From: Litoribrevibacter euphylliae
GTDB lineage: Bacteria; Pseudomonadota; Gammaproteobacteria; Pseudomonadales; Litoribrevibacteraceae
Assembly: GCF_042646085.1 (NCBI RefSeq)
Contig: NZ_JBHRSZ010000002.1
Coordinates: 868,001-932,000 of the forward strand
DNA length: 64,000 nucleotides
Direction of reading: 5' to 3'
Position 1 is the stretch's first letter. Each line of letters starts with the position of its first letter. The position numbers were made by a program, and so were the translations under genes. The notes beneath the pieces were generated by a model. It searched no databases. It had not been told where the DNA came from and saw only the letters and a list, made by a program, of their open reading frames with translations. Below, in pieces: positions 54,636 to 63,791 of the stretch.

Positions 54636-55223
54636 TTAGTAACTTAGCTCAACACGACGGTTTTTAGCGTGGTTTGAGAAATCAGCAGGCTTCTCTTCAC
54701 CGTAACTAATAACTTCGATCTGAGATGAAGCAACACCTTCAGACATCAAAACCTGAGCAATAGCCTTACCACGACGCTCACCCAAAGCTAAGTTGTACTC
54801 GCGAGTACCACGCTCATCAGCATGACCGGCAAGGTTTACTTTAGCGCCTGAGTCCACCTTCAAATAAGCAGCGTGCGCTTTCAACGCGTCTAATGCAGGA
54901 CCTTTCACTTCAGACTTATCGAAGTCAAAGTAGAACACAGTCAACGCAGTCATTGCCGCATCTTTCGCTGCAGATGCTTCAGACATCGCGTTCTCAGCCA
55001 TAGAGTCAGTAGACTGACCTGTCATAGCCTGACCGTTCACGCCAGAAGACTCACCAGTACCAGCAGTAGTTGCAGAAGAACCAGCGGTTTCAGAAGCCGT
55101 TGAAGAACCTGCAGTTGATGCCGAAGACGAAGTCTCTTCTTGAGTTGGGTTTGAGCCACACGCTGTAAGTACAGCAGCAGACAAAGATACTAGTGCAAAT
55201 TTCTTGAATGGCGTTAAGTCCAT
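54636..55223 (-). CDS. pal: Peptidoglycan-associated lipoprotein Pal
   Basis: Pal anchors the outer membrane to peptidoglycan in the Tol-Pal system. The lipoprotein signal peptide ends in the lipobox LTAC. A serine/threonine-rich linker of about 70 residues follows, then the OmpA-like domain with VYFDFDKSEVKG and LAGHADERGTREYNLALGERR. ATG at 55223 has GGGAAAG five bases upstream, giving 195 residues; an ATG at 55235 is possible. The linker is longer than in E. coli. Confidence 0.96.
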   Translation of the reverse strand: MDLTPFKKFALVSLSAAVLTACGSNPTQEETSSSASTAGSSTASETAGSSATTAGTGESSGVNGQAMTGQSTDSMAENAMSEASAAKDAAMTALTVFYFDFDKSEVKGPALDALKAHAAYLKVDSGAKVNLAGHADERGTREYNLALGERRGKAIAQVLMSEGVASSQIEVISYGEEKPADFSNHAKNRRVELSY

Positions 55224-55302
55224 AATCTTTCCCATGATCCAGTTAGGTTTATCAGTTTCAATTCAATATTCTTTTCGATCTAAACTGCCAGTGTCTGAAG
55301 AG

Positions 55303-56637
55303 CTACCGTCTTAGATAAGGTGACCACGCAGGTTCACGTACATCTCCTTTACTTGATGGTAAGCGCATACTTACCTCACCATCAATGGATACTACCGACA
55401 ACACTCCTTGATCTCTATATTTAGTAGCATAGATCACCATTCCACCATTAGGTGCAACACTCGGTGATTCATCGAGATCACTTTCAGTTAAGACTTTAAT
55501 TCGTCCTGTTTGCAAGTCTTGTCTTGCAATATGGAAAATTCCCTCACTGCGATGCACCATAACTAAATAACGACCATCCCGTGTCATCTGTGCTCGCGCA
55601 TTATAGTCTCCATGGTATGTTAAGCGCTCAACCTTATTAGTTGCAAGACTCAACCTATAAATCTGTGGGTTTCCAATTCGATTAGAGGTAAAAATAATGC
55701 CTTTTCCATCCGGTGTCCAACTTGGCTCTGTATCGATTGCGTAATGTCGAGTTTTTCGAGACAACTTTTTCGTCTGAAGGTCCAGAACATAAATTTCCGG
55801 ATTACCGTCTCGAGACAACACAAAAGCCAACTTTTGATCATCAGGCGACCAGCTAGGTGCACCATTTAAACCCTCAAAAGAAGAAACCCGCACTCTTTTG
55901 CCCGTTTCTTTATATTGAATATAGATCGCTGGGCGTCCTAACTTTTGCCCCTTACGACGTTCAAATGAAACATAGGCCAGTTTTTTACCATCATTCGACC
56001 AGCTTGGTGAAATAATCGGCTCATCAGATCTAAGCACATAACGTGCCCGACCACCATCCGCATCAGCAATATTCAACTGAAACATCGGATTACTTTTTAC
56101 ATTCTCAACCGTGACATAAGCAATTTCAGTAGAAAAGGCACCTGGCTTGCCCGTTATCTTTTCATAGACCTTATCACTTATGTAATGAGCTATGTCACGT
56201 AGTTGGGTTTCTTTTCCAGGAACAACTTCCGCAAGCACACTTTGCCCCAGGAAAATATCAAACAACTCATAACGAACTTGATATTCACGCTTAACCGCAT
56301 CAAAGCCAATTTGTCCGATCAATACGAAATCCTGATTGGTTCGCTCCCAATCGGCATAGATAAAATCTTCAGACTTGTGCGGAAGGCTTAACATGTTGCC
56401 AACTGGCAACAAATCAAAATAACCGCTTCGATATAAGTCGCTGGAAACTATCCCCGAAACATCTTCTGGCAGAGCATTATTGCCCTGCCAAGCAAAGGGA
56501 ACAACAGCCACAGGAATAGCACTTTCAACGCCTTTGGTGATTAAAATACTAATTCTTGGACCATCTTCACTTGCAAGAGCACCTGAAGACGCCCCCCAAA
56601 GAGCCAATAACACTGTTAGTATCAATTTAGTTCTCAT
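55303..56637 (-). CDS. tolB: Tol-Pal system protein TolB
   Basis: TolB is a periplasmic beta-propeller that links TolA and Pal. A signal peptide covers about residues 1-22. The N-terminal domain (VAVVPFAWQGN) is followed by about five PD40-type propeller repeats, e.g. ISPSWSNDGKKLAYVSFE and DTEPSWTPDGKGIIFTSNR. ATG at 56637 lies 6 bases beyond the tolA stop, with only a weak ribosome binding site. A GTG at 56646 overlaps tolA and is an alternative. Confidence 0.96.
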   Translation of the reverse strand: MRTKLILTVLLALWGASSGALASEDGPRISILITKGVESAIPVAVVPFAWQGNNALPEDVSGIVSSDLYRSGYFDLLPVGNMLSLPHKSEDFIYADWERTNQDFVLIGQIGFDAVKREYQVRYELFDIFLGQSVLAEVVPGKETQLRDIAHYISDKVYEKITGKPGAFSTEIAYVTVENVKSNPMFQLNIADADGGRARYVLRSDEPIISPSWSNDGKKLAYVSFERRKGQKLGRPAIYIQYKETGKRVRVSSFEGLNGAPSWSPDDQKLAFVLSRDGNPEIYVLDLQTKKLSRKTRHYAIDTEPSWTPDGKGIIFTSNRIGNPQIYRLSLATNKVERLTYHGDYNARAQMTRDGRYLVMVHRSEGIFHIARQDLQTGRIKVLTESDLDESPSVAPNGGMVIYATKYRDQGVLSVVSIDGEVSMRLPSSKGDVREPAWSPYLRR

Positions 56638-56642
56638 AAATA

Positions 56643-57602
56643 TCACTTACTCGGCGGAACAAAAGTAAACACATAGCCTTTATTTAGCTTCTTAAAGTCA
56701 TCAGAAGATAAATCTCTGATTTCAGGAATATTCCCCATACTCCATGCTGCCTTCTCAACACTTCGATCTAAAGCAGTATTTCCAGAAGATTTAACCACCT
56801 TAACATCCCTTAAATCACCATCCGGTAGAAAATACAGCCACGCTAAAATCACCTGATTCGGCTCTGCTCCTGGCGGAAGAGTCCAATTGGCTATAACAGA
56901 CTCCTGAACAATAGCTACCACCTGATCTAGAGGTTTGTTATTACTCTTTTGATTCTTGTCCGACTGTTTTTTAGAGTCTTGTTTCTCAAGCTCGGCCAGC
57001 TCTTTTTCAAGCGCTTCTAATTCTTTCTGTTCTTGCGCTTTCCGCTTGCGCTCTTCTTCCTGTCTGGCAAGCTCTGCTTCTTGCTTCTCTAATTCTGCTT
57101 TTGCGAGTCGCTCAGCTTCTTGTTTCGCTTTAAGCTGTTCTGCTTTTTTCTTTTCTTCCGCTAAACGTTTTTGCTCAGCTTCTTTTTTCTTACGCGCCTC
57201 TTCTTTCTTCTTAAGCGCTAACGCTTCTTGCTTTTTCTTCTCTTCCGCAGCTTTTCGTTTGGCAGCTTCTTTGCGCTTCTGTTCCGCTAACTTACGTTTT
57301 TTTTCTGCGTCTTTTTGTTTCTTATCCGCAATGCGTTTCTTCTCAGCAGCAACACGCTTACGTTCCAGCTCAGCCTGACGCTTACGCTCAGCTTCCCATT
57401 TCTTACGCTTTTCAGCTAAATCTTTTTGTTTCTGCTGTTTGAAAGGGTCTTCACTGACCAGAGAGGCCTTTACATGAGGGACTTCTACGACCTTGGTTTG
57501 ATCGTGCTCAAAGCCCCAGTCCACCAACAGAAACAGCACAAAAGCAAGATGCACTGCCAGCGAGATCAACAAAGGTTTTTTGAAGCTTTTCAGTTCTTCC
57601 AT
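56643..57602 (-). CDS. tolA: Tol-Pal envelope protein TolA
   Basis: TolA spans the periplasm, linking the TolQR motor to TolB and Pal. A membrane helix lies at about 12-30 (LISLAVHLAFVLFLLVDWGF). A long charged K/E/A-rich helix fills residues 55-210, and the C-terminal domain (SVIANWTLPPGAEPNQVILAW) ends the protein. The sequence starts after the tolR gene by eight bases. At 319 residues it is shorter than E. coli's 421, mainly in the helical stalk. Confidence 0.95.
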   Translation of the reverse strand: MEELKSFKKPLLISLAVHLAFVLFLLVDWGFEHDQTKVVEVPHVKASLVSEDPFKQQKQKDLAEKRKKWEAERKRQAELERKRVAAEKKRIADKKQKDAEKKRKLAEQKRKEAAKRKAAEEKKKQEALALKKKEEARKKKEAEQKRLAEEKKKAEQLKAKQEAERLAKAELEKQEAELARQEEERKRKAQEQKELEALEKELAELEKQDSKKQSDKNQKSNNKPLDQVVAIVQESVIANWTLPPGAEPNQVILAWLYFLPDGDLRDVKVVKSSGNTALDRSVEKAAWSMGNIPEIRDLSSDDFKKLNKGYVFTFVPPSK

Positions 57603-57610
57603 GCGGACAC

Positions 57611-58057
57611 TTAGCTCTCTGCTGGTTCAGTTATTAAACCAACATTTTCAATACCAGCTTGTTGTAGCTGCGCCATCAAAGTAACAACTTTGCCATAAGC
57701 CACTTGCTGATCTCCTCGAATCAATACCGCCACATCAGGTGTTTGAGATCGAGCAGCCTTAACCCTAATGATCAGCTTATCAAGAGCAATGGATTTTTTT
57801 TCGCTGGCACTGATCGACAAATAAAATTCACCCGACTTATTGATGGAAATCACCAACGGATCAGCCTGTTTGGTTTCATCGATCAATTCAGAATCAACTT
57901 TGGGCAACTCAACACTGACACCTTGGGTCAATAAAGGTGCAGTTGCCATAAAGATCACCAACAACACCAACATCACATCAATGTAGGGAACTACATTAAT
58001 TTCAGACATTGGGCGGTGCTTTTTGTTACTTCCTCGAATGGGTTGAGGAGATGCCAT
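57611..58057 (-). CDS. tolR: Tol-Pal motor protein TolR
   Basis: TolR forms the proton-driven motor with TolQ. The single membrane helix (about 22-42, IDVMLVLLVIFMATAPLL) carries the proton-conducting Asp in YIDVML. The periplasmic domain has VAVLIRGDQQVAYGKVV. 148 residues, typical. Confidence 0.96.
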   Translation of the reverse strand: MASPQPIRGSNKKHRPMSEINVVPYIDVMLVLLVIFMATAPLLTQGVSVELPKVDSELIDETKQADPLVISINKSGEFYLSISASEKKSIALDKLIIRVKAARSQTPDVAVLIRGDQQVAYGKVVTLMAQLQQAGIENVGLITEPAES

Positions 58058-58104
58058 AATTCTTACCTCTTAACCTGAACACGCATAATGATTTATCAGC
58101 TCAA

Positions 58105-58788
58105 TCAGTGCTGGGATACGTGAACTTTACGGTGAAGAATGGCCGAAAATTCATCAGCAAAGGTTTCATAACCACCAACAATATCATCAGCTACAGCCGA
58201 AAAACGGTTGTAACCAATAACGGCAGGAATGGCAGCAAACAAACCGATTGCGGTCGCGATCAAGGCCTCAGAAATACCAGGAGCAACAACGGCTAACGTA
58301 GCCTGTTTCATAGTCGCTAAGCCTCGGAAGGAGTTCATAATCCCCCAAACGGTTCCGAAAAGACCAATATACGGACTGGTTGAACCAACGGTTGCCAGGA
58401 ATGGAAGCGTTTCTTCAAGCTTTTCAGCTTCTTTTGAACAAGCTACACGCATCGCTCGCTGTGTTCCTTCCATGATGGCATCTGGATCAACACCTGCTTG
58501 CTGGCGCAAACGACTAAATTCCTTAAACCCTGCACGAAAAATATTTTGCAGACCGCTGTCAGGATCAGGATTGGTTGATACTTCTCGGTACAATTGTGCG
58601 AGATCCATTCCCGACCAAAAGCGCTCTTCAAACTCATTTGCAGAACGCTTAGCCGCCGAAAGAATACGTGTTCTTTGAACGATAATGGCCCAGGAAATAA
58701 CTGAAGCCAAAACCAGAATTAGCATAACTAATTGAACAAGAAGTGATGCATCACTCACCAGTTGCCAAACTGATAATTGCTCTTGCAT
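58105..58788 (-). CDS. tolQ: Tol-Pal motor protein TolQ
   Basis: TolQ is the three-helix stator protein of the Tol motor. The helices are near 17-38 (LVMLILVLASVISWAIIV), 134-156 (LATVGSTSPYIGLFGTVWGI) and 168-192 (ATLAVVAPGISEALIATAIGL). The 227 residues match E. coli. It is first of tolQRAB-pal. In most relatives ybgC precedes it; here a 211-base non-coding gap separates it from ruvB. Confidence 0.96.
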   Translation of the reverse strand: MQEQLSVWQLVSDASLLVQLVMLILVLASVISWAIIVQRTRILSAAKRSANEFEERFWSGMDLAQLYREVSTNPDPDSGLQNIFRAGFKEFSRLRQQAGVDPDAIMEGTQRAMRVACSKEAEKLEETLPFLATVGSTSPYIGLFGTVWGIMNSFRGLATMKQATLAVVAPGISEALIATAIGLFAAIPAVIGYNRFSAVADDIVGGYETFADEFSAILHRKVHVSQH

Positions 58789-58999
58789 TGTTTAATCCTT
58801 TTCGACGAAATGATGGCTGTTCTTTTTTGTGACAACTTACTTAAAGTGAAATCTGAGCTCTTCCAGTTAAGAACCTAGATTCATTGATTAGTTCAAAGGT
58901 TGGCTCAACAATATACACGATTTGCGTAAAACTTCATCCACAGAGCCTTTAAAAAGAAGGAAAACTTCGCAAGTGGACAGGCTTTACCAAGAAACTCAA

Positions 59000-60013
59000 T
59001 TAATCAGAATCAGGAAGATCCAAACCGAAATGGAGGTAAGCGCTATTTGTGACTACACGACCACGAGGCGTGCGCATAATAAAACCTTGCTGGATCAGAT
59101 AAGGCTCCAATACATCCTCAATGGTGTCTCGTTCTTCACTGATGGCTGCGGCTAAACTGTCCACACCAACCGGGCCACCATCGAACTTTTCAATCATCGC
59201 CAATAGTAAACGTCGATCCATGTGATCCAGACCATGCTGATCCACATGCAACATATTAAGTGCTTTATCTGCTGCGTCCTGATCAACCACACCATTGCAC
59301 TTCACTTCCGCATAATCACGAACACGACGAAGCAAACGGTTAGCAATACGTGGGGTTCCGCGTGAACGACGGGCAACGACCGCTGCCCCCTCTTCATCAA
59401 TGGTCATGCCTAACTTTTCAGCCGAACGACGAACGATATAGGTGAGATCTTTTACTGAATAGAATTCCAAGCGCTGAACAATACCAAAGCGATCACGCAA
59501 CGGCGACGTTAACAAACCTGCTCGAGTTGTAGCCCCGACTAACGTGAACGGCGGTAAATCTAACTTAATGGAACGAGCCGCCGGCCCCTCACCGATCATG
59601 ATATCGAGCTGATAATCTTCCATCGCCGGATAAAGCACTTCTTCAATAGCAGGACTCAGACGATGAATTTCATCAATAAAGAGAACGTCATGCGGTTCAA
59701 GGTTCGTCAGCATAGCCGCCAAATCACCCGCCTTTTCTAAAACAGGCCCGGAGGTGGTTTTAATGTCCACCCCCATTTCATTGGCAATAATGTTTGCCAG
59801 TGTGGTTTTACCCAAACCAGGTGGACCAAAAATAAGCGTGTGATCTAACGCTTCCTCTCGTTTTCTGGCAGCCTCAATGAAGATCGACATTTGATCCCGG
59901 ACTTCAGGTTGCCCCACATAATCAGCCAACTGCTTAGGACGTAACGCACGATCCTGATTCGATTCATTGTTGGTTACGGGTTGAGCTGAAATCAAACGAT
60001 CCGGTTCTAACAT
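59000..60013 (-). CDS. ruvB: Holliday junction helicase RuvB
   Basis: RuvB is the AAA+ motor driving branch migration with RuvA. Walker A FGPPGLGKTTLANI, Walker B LFIDEIHRLS, sensor TTRAGLLTSPLRDRFG and the C-terminal winged helix (GVDSLAAAISEERDTIED) are visible. The 337-residue protein follows ruvA by 36 bases. Confidence 0.98.
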   Translation of the reverse strand: MLEPDRLISAQPVTNNESNQDRALRPKQLADYVGQPEVRDQMSIFIEAARKREEALDHTLIFGPPGLGKTTLANIIANEMGVDIKTTSGPVLEKAGDLAAMLTNLEPHDVLFIDEIHRLSPAIEEVLYPAMEDYQLDIMIGEGPAARSIKLDLPPFTLVGATTRAGLLTSPLRDRFGIVQRLEFYSVKDLTYIVRRSAEKLGMTIDEEGAAVVARRSRGTPRIANRLLRRVRDYAEVKCNGVVDQDAADKALNMLHVDQHGLDHMDRRLLLAMIEKFDGGPVGVDSLAAAISEERDTIEDVLEPYLIQQGFIMRTPRGRVVTNSAYLHFGLDLPDSD

Positions 60014-60049
60014 CTTCTATATTCCAAACATCGGGTACATAACCCGGAA

Positions 60050-60664
60050 TTATTTTCTCGAAAGGCTTTTTAATGCTAAGCGAATCAATTCTTCACTGGT
60101 ATTCGCCTGACCTTTAACGGCATTAACCAACTTACTCGCCTCGGTTGGTTTATAGCCCAGTGCAATCAAAGCACTTTCCGCTTCAAGATCAGCATTGGCA
60201 TTGATTTCAGGTTCCAAGCCTGCAGCAGCTTCTAATGGTAATGCAGTCGACACACCGCTCCAATCTTTTAAACGATCTTTCATTTCAATAATGAGTCGCT
60301 CAGCGGTTTTCTTACCGATCCCCGGAAGTTTCACTAACGAAGAGGCATCTTCTGCATGAATGCACCCAACAAACTGATCGGCATCCAAACTCGACAAAAT
60401 TGCCAACGCCATTTTTGGCCCGACGCCATTCACCTTAATTAATTCTTTAAAGAGAGTACGATCTTCCTTCGAAATAAAGCCGTACAGTAAGTGAGCATCT
60501 TCTCTTACGGTTAAATGCGTGTAGAGCAATACAGCCTTGCCCACGTCACCAACTTGATAAATCGTGGTCATCGGCGCTTCGATTTCATAGCCCACACCGT
60601 TTACATCCACCAATAATTGAGGGGGATTTTTTTCTTCAAGAGTCCCTTTAATTCGACCTATCAC
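60050..60664 (-). CDS. ruvA: Holliday junction protein RuvA
   Basis: RuvA tetramers bind the four-way junction and load RuvB. The OB fold (MIGRIKGTLEEKNPPQ) is followed by helix-hairpin-helix motifs (KLPGIGKKTAERLIIEMKD) and the C-terminal domain III that binds RuvB. 204 residues, as in E. coli (203). It follows ruvC by 25 bases. Confidence 0.98.
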   Translation of the reverse strand: MIGRIKGTLEEKNPPQLLVDVNGVGYEIEAPMTTIYQVGDVGKAVLLYTHLTVREDAHLLYGFISKEDRTLFKELIKVNGVGPKMALAILSSLDADQFVGCIHAEDASSLVKLPGIGKKTAERLIIEMKDRLKDWSGVSTALPLEAAAGLEPEINANADLEAESALIALGYKPTEASKLVNAVKGQANTSEELIRLALKSLSRK

Positions 60665-60689
60665 CAGACACTACCTTTATTAAGAATAA

Positions 60690-61214
60690 TTAAACTGTTC
60701 GAACCCGGCCGCGACGAACCGCATTCGCGCCACCCATGCGAACCATACTTACTTTGGAATTTGCATGACACAGAGCAATGGCTAAGGCATCGGCAGCATC
60801 CGCCTGAGGCATTCCAGGCAATTTAAGCAAGGTCATCACCATGTGCTGGACTTGTGTCTTATCAGCGCTGCCCTTACCAACCACGGATTGCTTTACTCGT
60901 CGAGCTGCATACTCATAAACCTCAAGTGACTGAGTGGTCGCAGCCACTATCGCGGCACCACGAGCTTGTCCCAGTTTTAATGCAGAGTCCGCATTCTTGG
61001 ACATAAAGACTTGTTCAATGGCCATTTCTTGAGGGATATATGTATCGATGACCTGATTCACGCCATCAAAAATGTACTTTAACTTTTCTGGCAAAGATTC
61101 CCCTTTAACACGAATACAGCCACTGGCAATGTACTCATGCTTTGCTCCCAATGTATTAATTACGCCGTAACCCGTAATTCTGGAGCCTGGGTCTATTCCT
61201 AGAATAATGGCCAT
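60690..61214 (-). CDS. ruvC: Holliday junction resolvase RuvC
   Basis: RuvC cuts Holliday junctions symmetrically. The catalytic acidic residues are D8 (GIDPGS), E67 (AIEQVF), D139 and D142 (ADAADAL), the classical set. The 174-residue protein begins the ruvCAB operon; AGG lies eight bases before ATG. A LexA box is 35 bases upstream of the start. Confidence 0.98.
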   Translation of the reverse strand: MAIILGIDPGSRITGYGVINTLGAKHEYIASGCIRVKGESLPEKLKYIFDGVNQVIDTYIPQEMAIEQVFMSKNADSALKLGQARGAAIVAATTQSLEVYEYAARRVKQSVVGKGSADKTQVQHMVMTLLKLPGMPQADAADALAIALCHANSKVSMVRMGGANAVRRGRVRTV

Positions 61215-61248
61215 TCAAAAACCTGCTTTATAAGCTCACCAAACCATA

Positions 61249-61264
61249 CTGTATTAAAATACAG
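61249..61264. promoter_or_regulatory. LexA (SOS) box upstream of ruvC
   Basis: CTGT (61249-61252), eight bases ATTAAAAT and ACAG (61261-61264) make a perfect match to the gammaproteobacterial CTGT-N8-ACAG site, extended by TA on the left. It sits between the aspS terminator and the ruvC start, so ruvCAB is predicted to be SOS-induced. Confidence 0.85.
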
Positions 61265-61285
61265 TTATTATTTCCACCCGGAAAT

Positions 61286-61313
61286 AAAAAAGGCTCCATT
61301 TAGGAGCCTTTTC
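61286..61313 (-). terminator. Terminator after aspS
   Basis: AAAAGGCTCC (61288-61297) and GGAGCCTTTT (61303-61312) pair perfectly around ATTTA, followed by a U-run on the minus strand. Confidence 0.88.
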
Positions 61314-61328
61314 TGACAAATGAACGAA

Positions 61329-63104
61329 TTACTTCTCTTCAGTTGCCGACTTTCTTAGCTTGATGTTCAACTCACGAAGCTGCTTGTTAGAAACTTCTCC
61401 AGGAGCATCAGTCATCATACAACTTGCACTCTGAGTTTTCGGGAAGGCAATTACTTCACGGATTGAATCAGAACCTGTCATTAACATCACAAGACGATCC
61501 AAGCCGAACGCCAAACCACCGTGCGGTGGAGCACCGAATTTCAATGCATCCAATAGGAAGCCAAACTTCTCCGCTTGTTCTTCTTCAGAGATACCAAGAA
61601 TTTCGAATACCGCTTGTTGCATTTCTTGGTCATGGATACGAATAGAACCACCACCTAGCTCACAACCATTTAGAACCATGTCATACGCTCGAGACAAAGC
61701 GGTAGCAGGATTTGCTTTCAGCTCTTCCGGTGAACAAGAAGGCGCGGTGAATGGGTGGTGAATAGCCGTCAAACCGCCATCCGATGTCTCTTCAAACATT
61801 GGGAAGTCCACAACCCAAAGCGGAGACCAAGCACAAGTGTAAAGGTCCATGTCTTCACCCAGCTTACAACGTAATGCACCCAAGGCTTCTGTTACAACTT
61901 TCGCTGAATCTGCACCGAAGAAAATGATGTCGCCATTTTCAGCACCAGTACGCTCAAGAACCGCTTTACGTACTTCAATCGGTAGGAACTTAACGATTGG
62001 CGCCTGCAAGCCTTCTTCCAAATCGTCTTTGTTGTTCACTTTGATGTAAGCCAGACCTTTCGCACCATAAATACCAACGTACTTGGTGTATTCGTCAATC
62101 TGCTTACGAGTCAGTTCAGCACCTTTAGGAAGACGAAGTGCAGTTACACGACCTTTCGGATCGTTTGCCGGGCCACTGAATACTTTGAAGTCCACGTCAG
62201 TCATCAGATCAGCAACATCCACCAACTCTAGCGGAATACGCATATCTGGCTTATCACTGCCGTATTTTTCCATCGCTTCAGAGTAAGGCATTCTTGGAAA
62301 AGCACCCAAATCCACACCTAAGGTGTTCTTGAACAAGTCACGGATCATGTTCTCAGTGATCGACATAATGTCTTCTTCAGAAACGAAAGACGCCTCGATA
62401 TCGATCTGTGTAAATTCTGGCTGACGATCTGCACGCAAATCTTCGTCACGGAAACATTTAGCAATCTGGTAGTAACGATCCATACCAGAGACCATCAACA
62501 ACTGTTTGAACAGCTGAGGGGACTGAGGTAACGCAAAGAAGTTACCTTCATGTGTACGACTTGGTACCAAGTAGTCACGTGCACCTTCAGGCGTAGCACG
62601 AGTCAAAATTGGCGTTTCAATATCAAGGAAACCTTCACCATCCAAGTGGTTACGGATCGCCGTAGTAATTTTTGAACGAAGACGTAACTTGTTCAACATC
62701 TCAGGACGACGTAGATCGACATAACGATATTTCAGACGAATATCTTCGCCCACACTCTGATGCTCGTCCAACTGGAACGGAGGCGTATCTGCTTTATTCA
62801 GGATCGTTAATGAGTGACCTAAAACTTCAATTTCACCCGTAGGCATTTCAGCATTTACAGTCCCTTCCGGGCGATCACGTACAATACCTGTTAATTGAAT
62901 TACATACTCACTGCGAACCCGATCCGCAGTAGCAAAACTTTCTTCACGATCAGGGTCGAAAACTACCTGGGTAATACCATCGCGGTCTCGTACGTCCAGG
63001 AAGATAACACCGCCGTGATCACGACGACGATGAACCCAACCGCACAGAGTAATCTCTTGTCCTACATGTTCTTTTCTTAAAGCACCGCAATAGTGGCTGC
63101 GCAT
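61329..63104 (-). CDS. aspS: Aspartyl-tRNA synthetase
   Basis: AspS charges tRNA-Asp. The N-terminal OB fold (GQEITLCGWVHRRRDHGGVIF) is followed by class II motifs 1-3: motif 2 FRDEDLRADRQPEFTQID and motif 3 GLAFGLDRLVMLM, with the bacterial GAD insertion between. 591 residues, close to E. coli's 590. A TATAAT at 63216-63211 upstream lacks a good -35. It is followed by a terminator, then ruvC. Confidence 0.98.
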   Translation of the reverse strand: MRSHYCGALRKEHVGQEITLCGWVHRRRDHGGVIFLDVRDRDGITQVVFDPDREESFATADRVRSEYVIQLTGIVRDRPEGTVNAEMPTGEIEVLGHSLTILNKADTPPFQLDEHQSVGEDIRLKYRYVDLRRPEMLNKLRLRSKITTAIRNHLDGEGFLDIETPILTRATPEGARDYLVPSRTHEGNFFALPQSPQLFKQLLMVSGMDRYYQIAKCFRDEDLRADRQPEFTQIDIEASFVSEEDIMSITENMIRDLFKNTLGVDLGAFPRMPYSEAMEKYGSDKPDMRIPLELVDVADLMTDVDFKVFSGPANDPKGRVTALRLPKGAELTRKQIDEYTKYVGIYGAKGLAYIKVNNKDDLEEGLQAPIVKFLPIEVRKAVLERTGAENGDIIFFGADSAKVVTEALGALRCKLGEDMDLYTCAWSPLWVVDFPMFEETSDGGLTAIHHPFTAPSCSPEELKANPATALSRAYDMVLNGCELGGGSIRIHDQEMQQAVFEILGISEEEQAEKFGFLLDALKFGAPPHGGLAFGLDRLVMLMTGSDSIREVIAFPKTQSASCMMTDAPGEVSNKQLRELNIKLRKSATEEK

Positions 63105-63226
63105 AATCTTGTCCTAGTAAATTCTTTCTTATAAGTGACTTTCAAACATTCTTTCGATTCAGACCAATCCCCTGACCTGAACCGCAGGCAGAAATCGGAA
63201 AAAAGAGGCTATTATAGGGAACAAAA

Positions 63227-63268
63227 AAAAGTCCGGCTAGGCCTTGAAGGCTTCTAAGCCAGACTTTT
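63227..63268 (-). terminator. Terminator after the LPP20-like gene
   Basis: AAAAGTCCGGCT (63227-63238) pairs with AGCCAGACTTTT (63257-63268) with one mismatch, and a U-run follows on the minus strand (A-run at 63223-63230). Confidence 0.75.
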
Positions 63269-63327
63269 CAGATATATCTCAGGTTTCTGATCCCTGACAC
63301 GGGAACGTGCCTAAAATCTGCTAAAAA

Positions 63328-63732
63328 TTAATTCACAGGCACAACCAAAACAAACACTTCTCGTGTTACCGGATTCACCCACTTCTCGACGACTTTTGCT
63401 TTCACCGTTTTCGTTGAAACTTCTTCCGTTCCAACTCGTTTAACTTTGGTGTTGGCTGTTTCATTGGTCACGGTTTCTGAAGACATCTGTACATACTCAA
63501 CATCAACGCCTTGGCGAGCAGCTAACTGCTGACGAGCACGAGAAATAGCTAACTGCTCCTGAAAGTGACGGCCTTTCACATGCGTCACCGAAGAGCCCAC
63601 CACACCATTTCCAGGATTATGGATCCAGACTGGTGTTTGAGGAGTGGTAGGTTGCTGAGCCACTGGTTGCGTTTGACAGCCAGTCAAAATAACAAACAGA
63701 CATGCACTTAAGATTAATGCGATGTTTTTCAT
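63328..63732 (-). CDS. LPP20-like lipoprotein
   Basis: This 134-residue protein begins with a lipoprotein signal peptide ending in lipobox LTGC. The mature part has VWIHNPGNGVVGSSV and EQLAISRARQQLAARQGVDV, the pattern of the LPP20 family, and a beta-rich C-terminus. ATG at 63732 with AAGGA five bases upstream is chosen over 63750. Family function is unknown; it follows a lytic transglycosylase gene by 60 bases. Confidence 0.82.
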   Translation of the reverse strand: MKNIALILSACLFVILTGCQTQPVAQQPTTPQTPVWIHNPGNGVVGSSVTHVKGRHFQEQLAISRARQQLAARQGVDVEYVQMSSETVTNETANTKVKRVGTEEVSTKTVKAKVVEKWVNPVTREVFVLVVPVN

Positions 63733-63791
63733 ATAGTTCCTTAAGCCCAAAGGGCGTATCTCTCAATCCAATACAGTTTTGGTTATTATGA

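Noticed and set aside
56956..57378. 140-residue serine/phenylalanine-rich ORF on the plus strand
   Set aside because: It is the antisense shadow of the lysine/glutamate-rich tolA stalk; its low complexity comes from the tolA codons.
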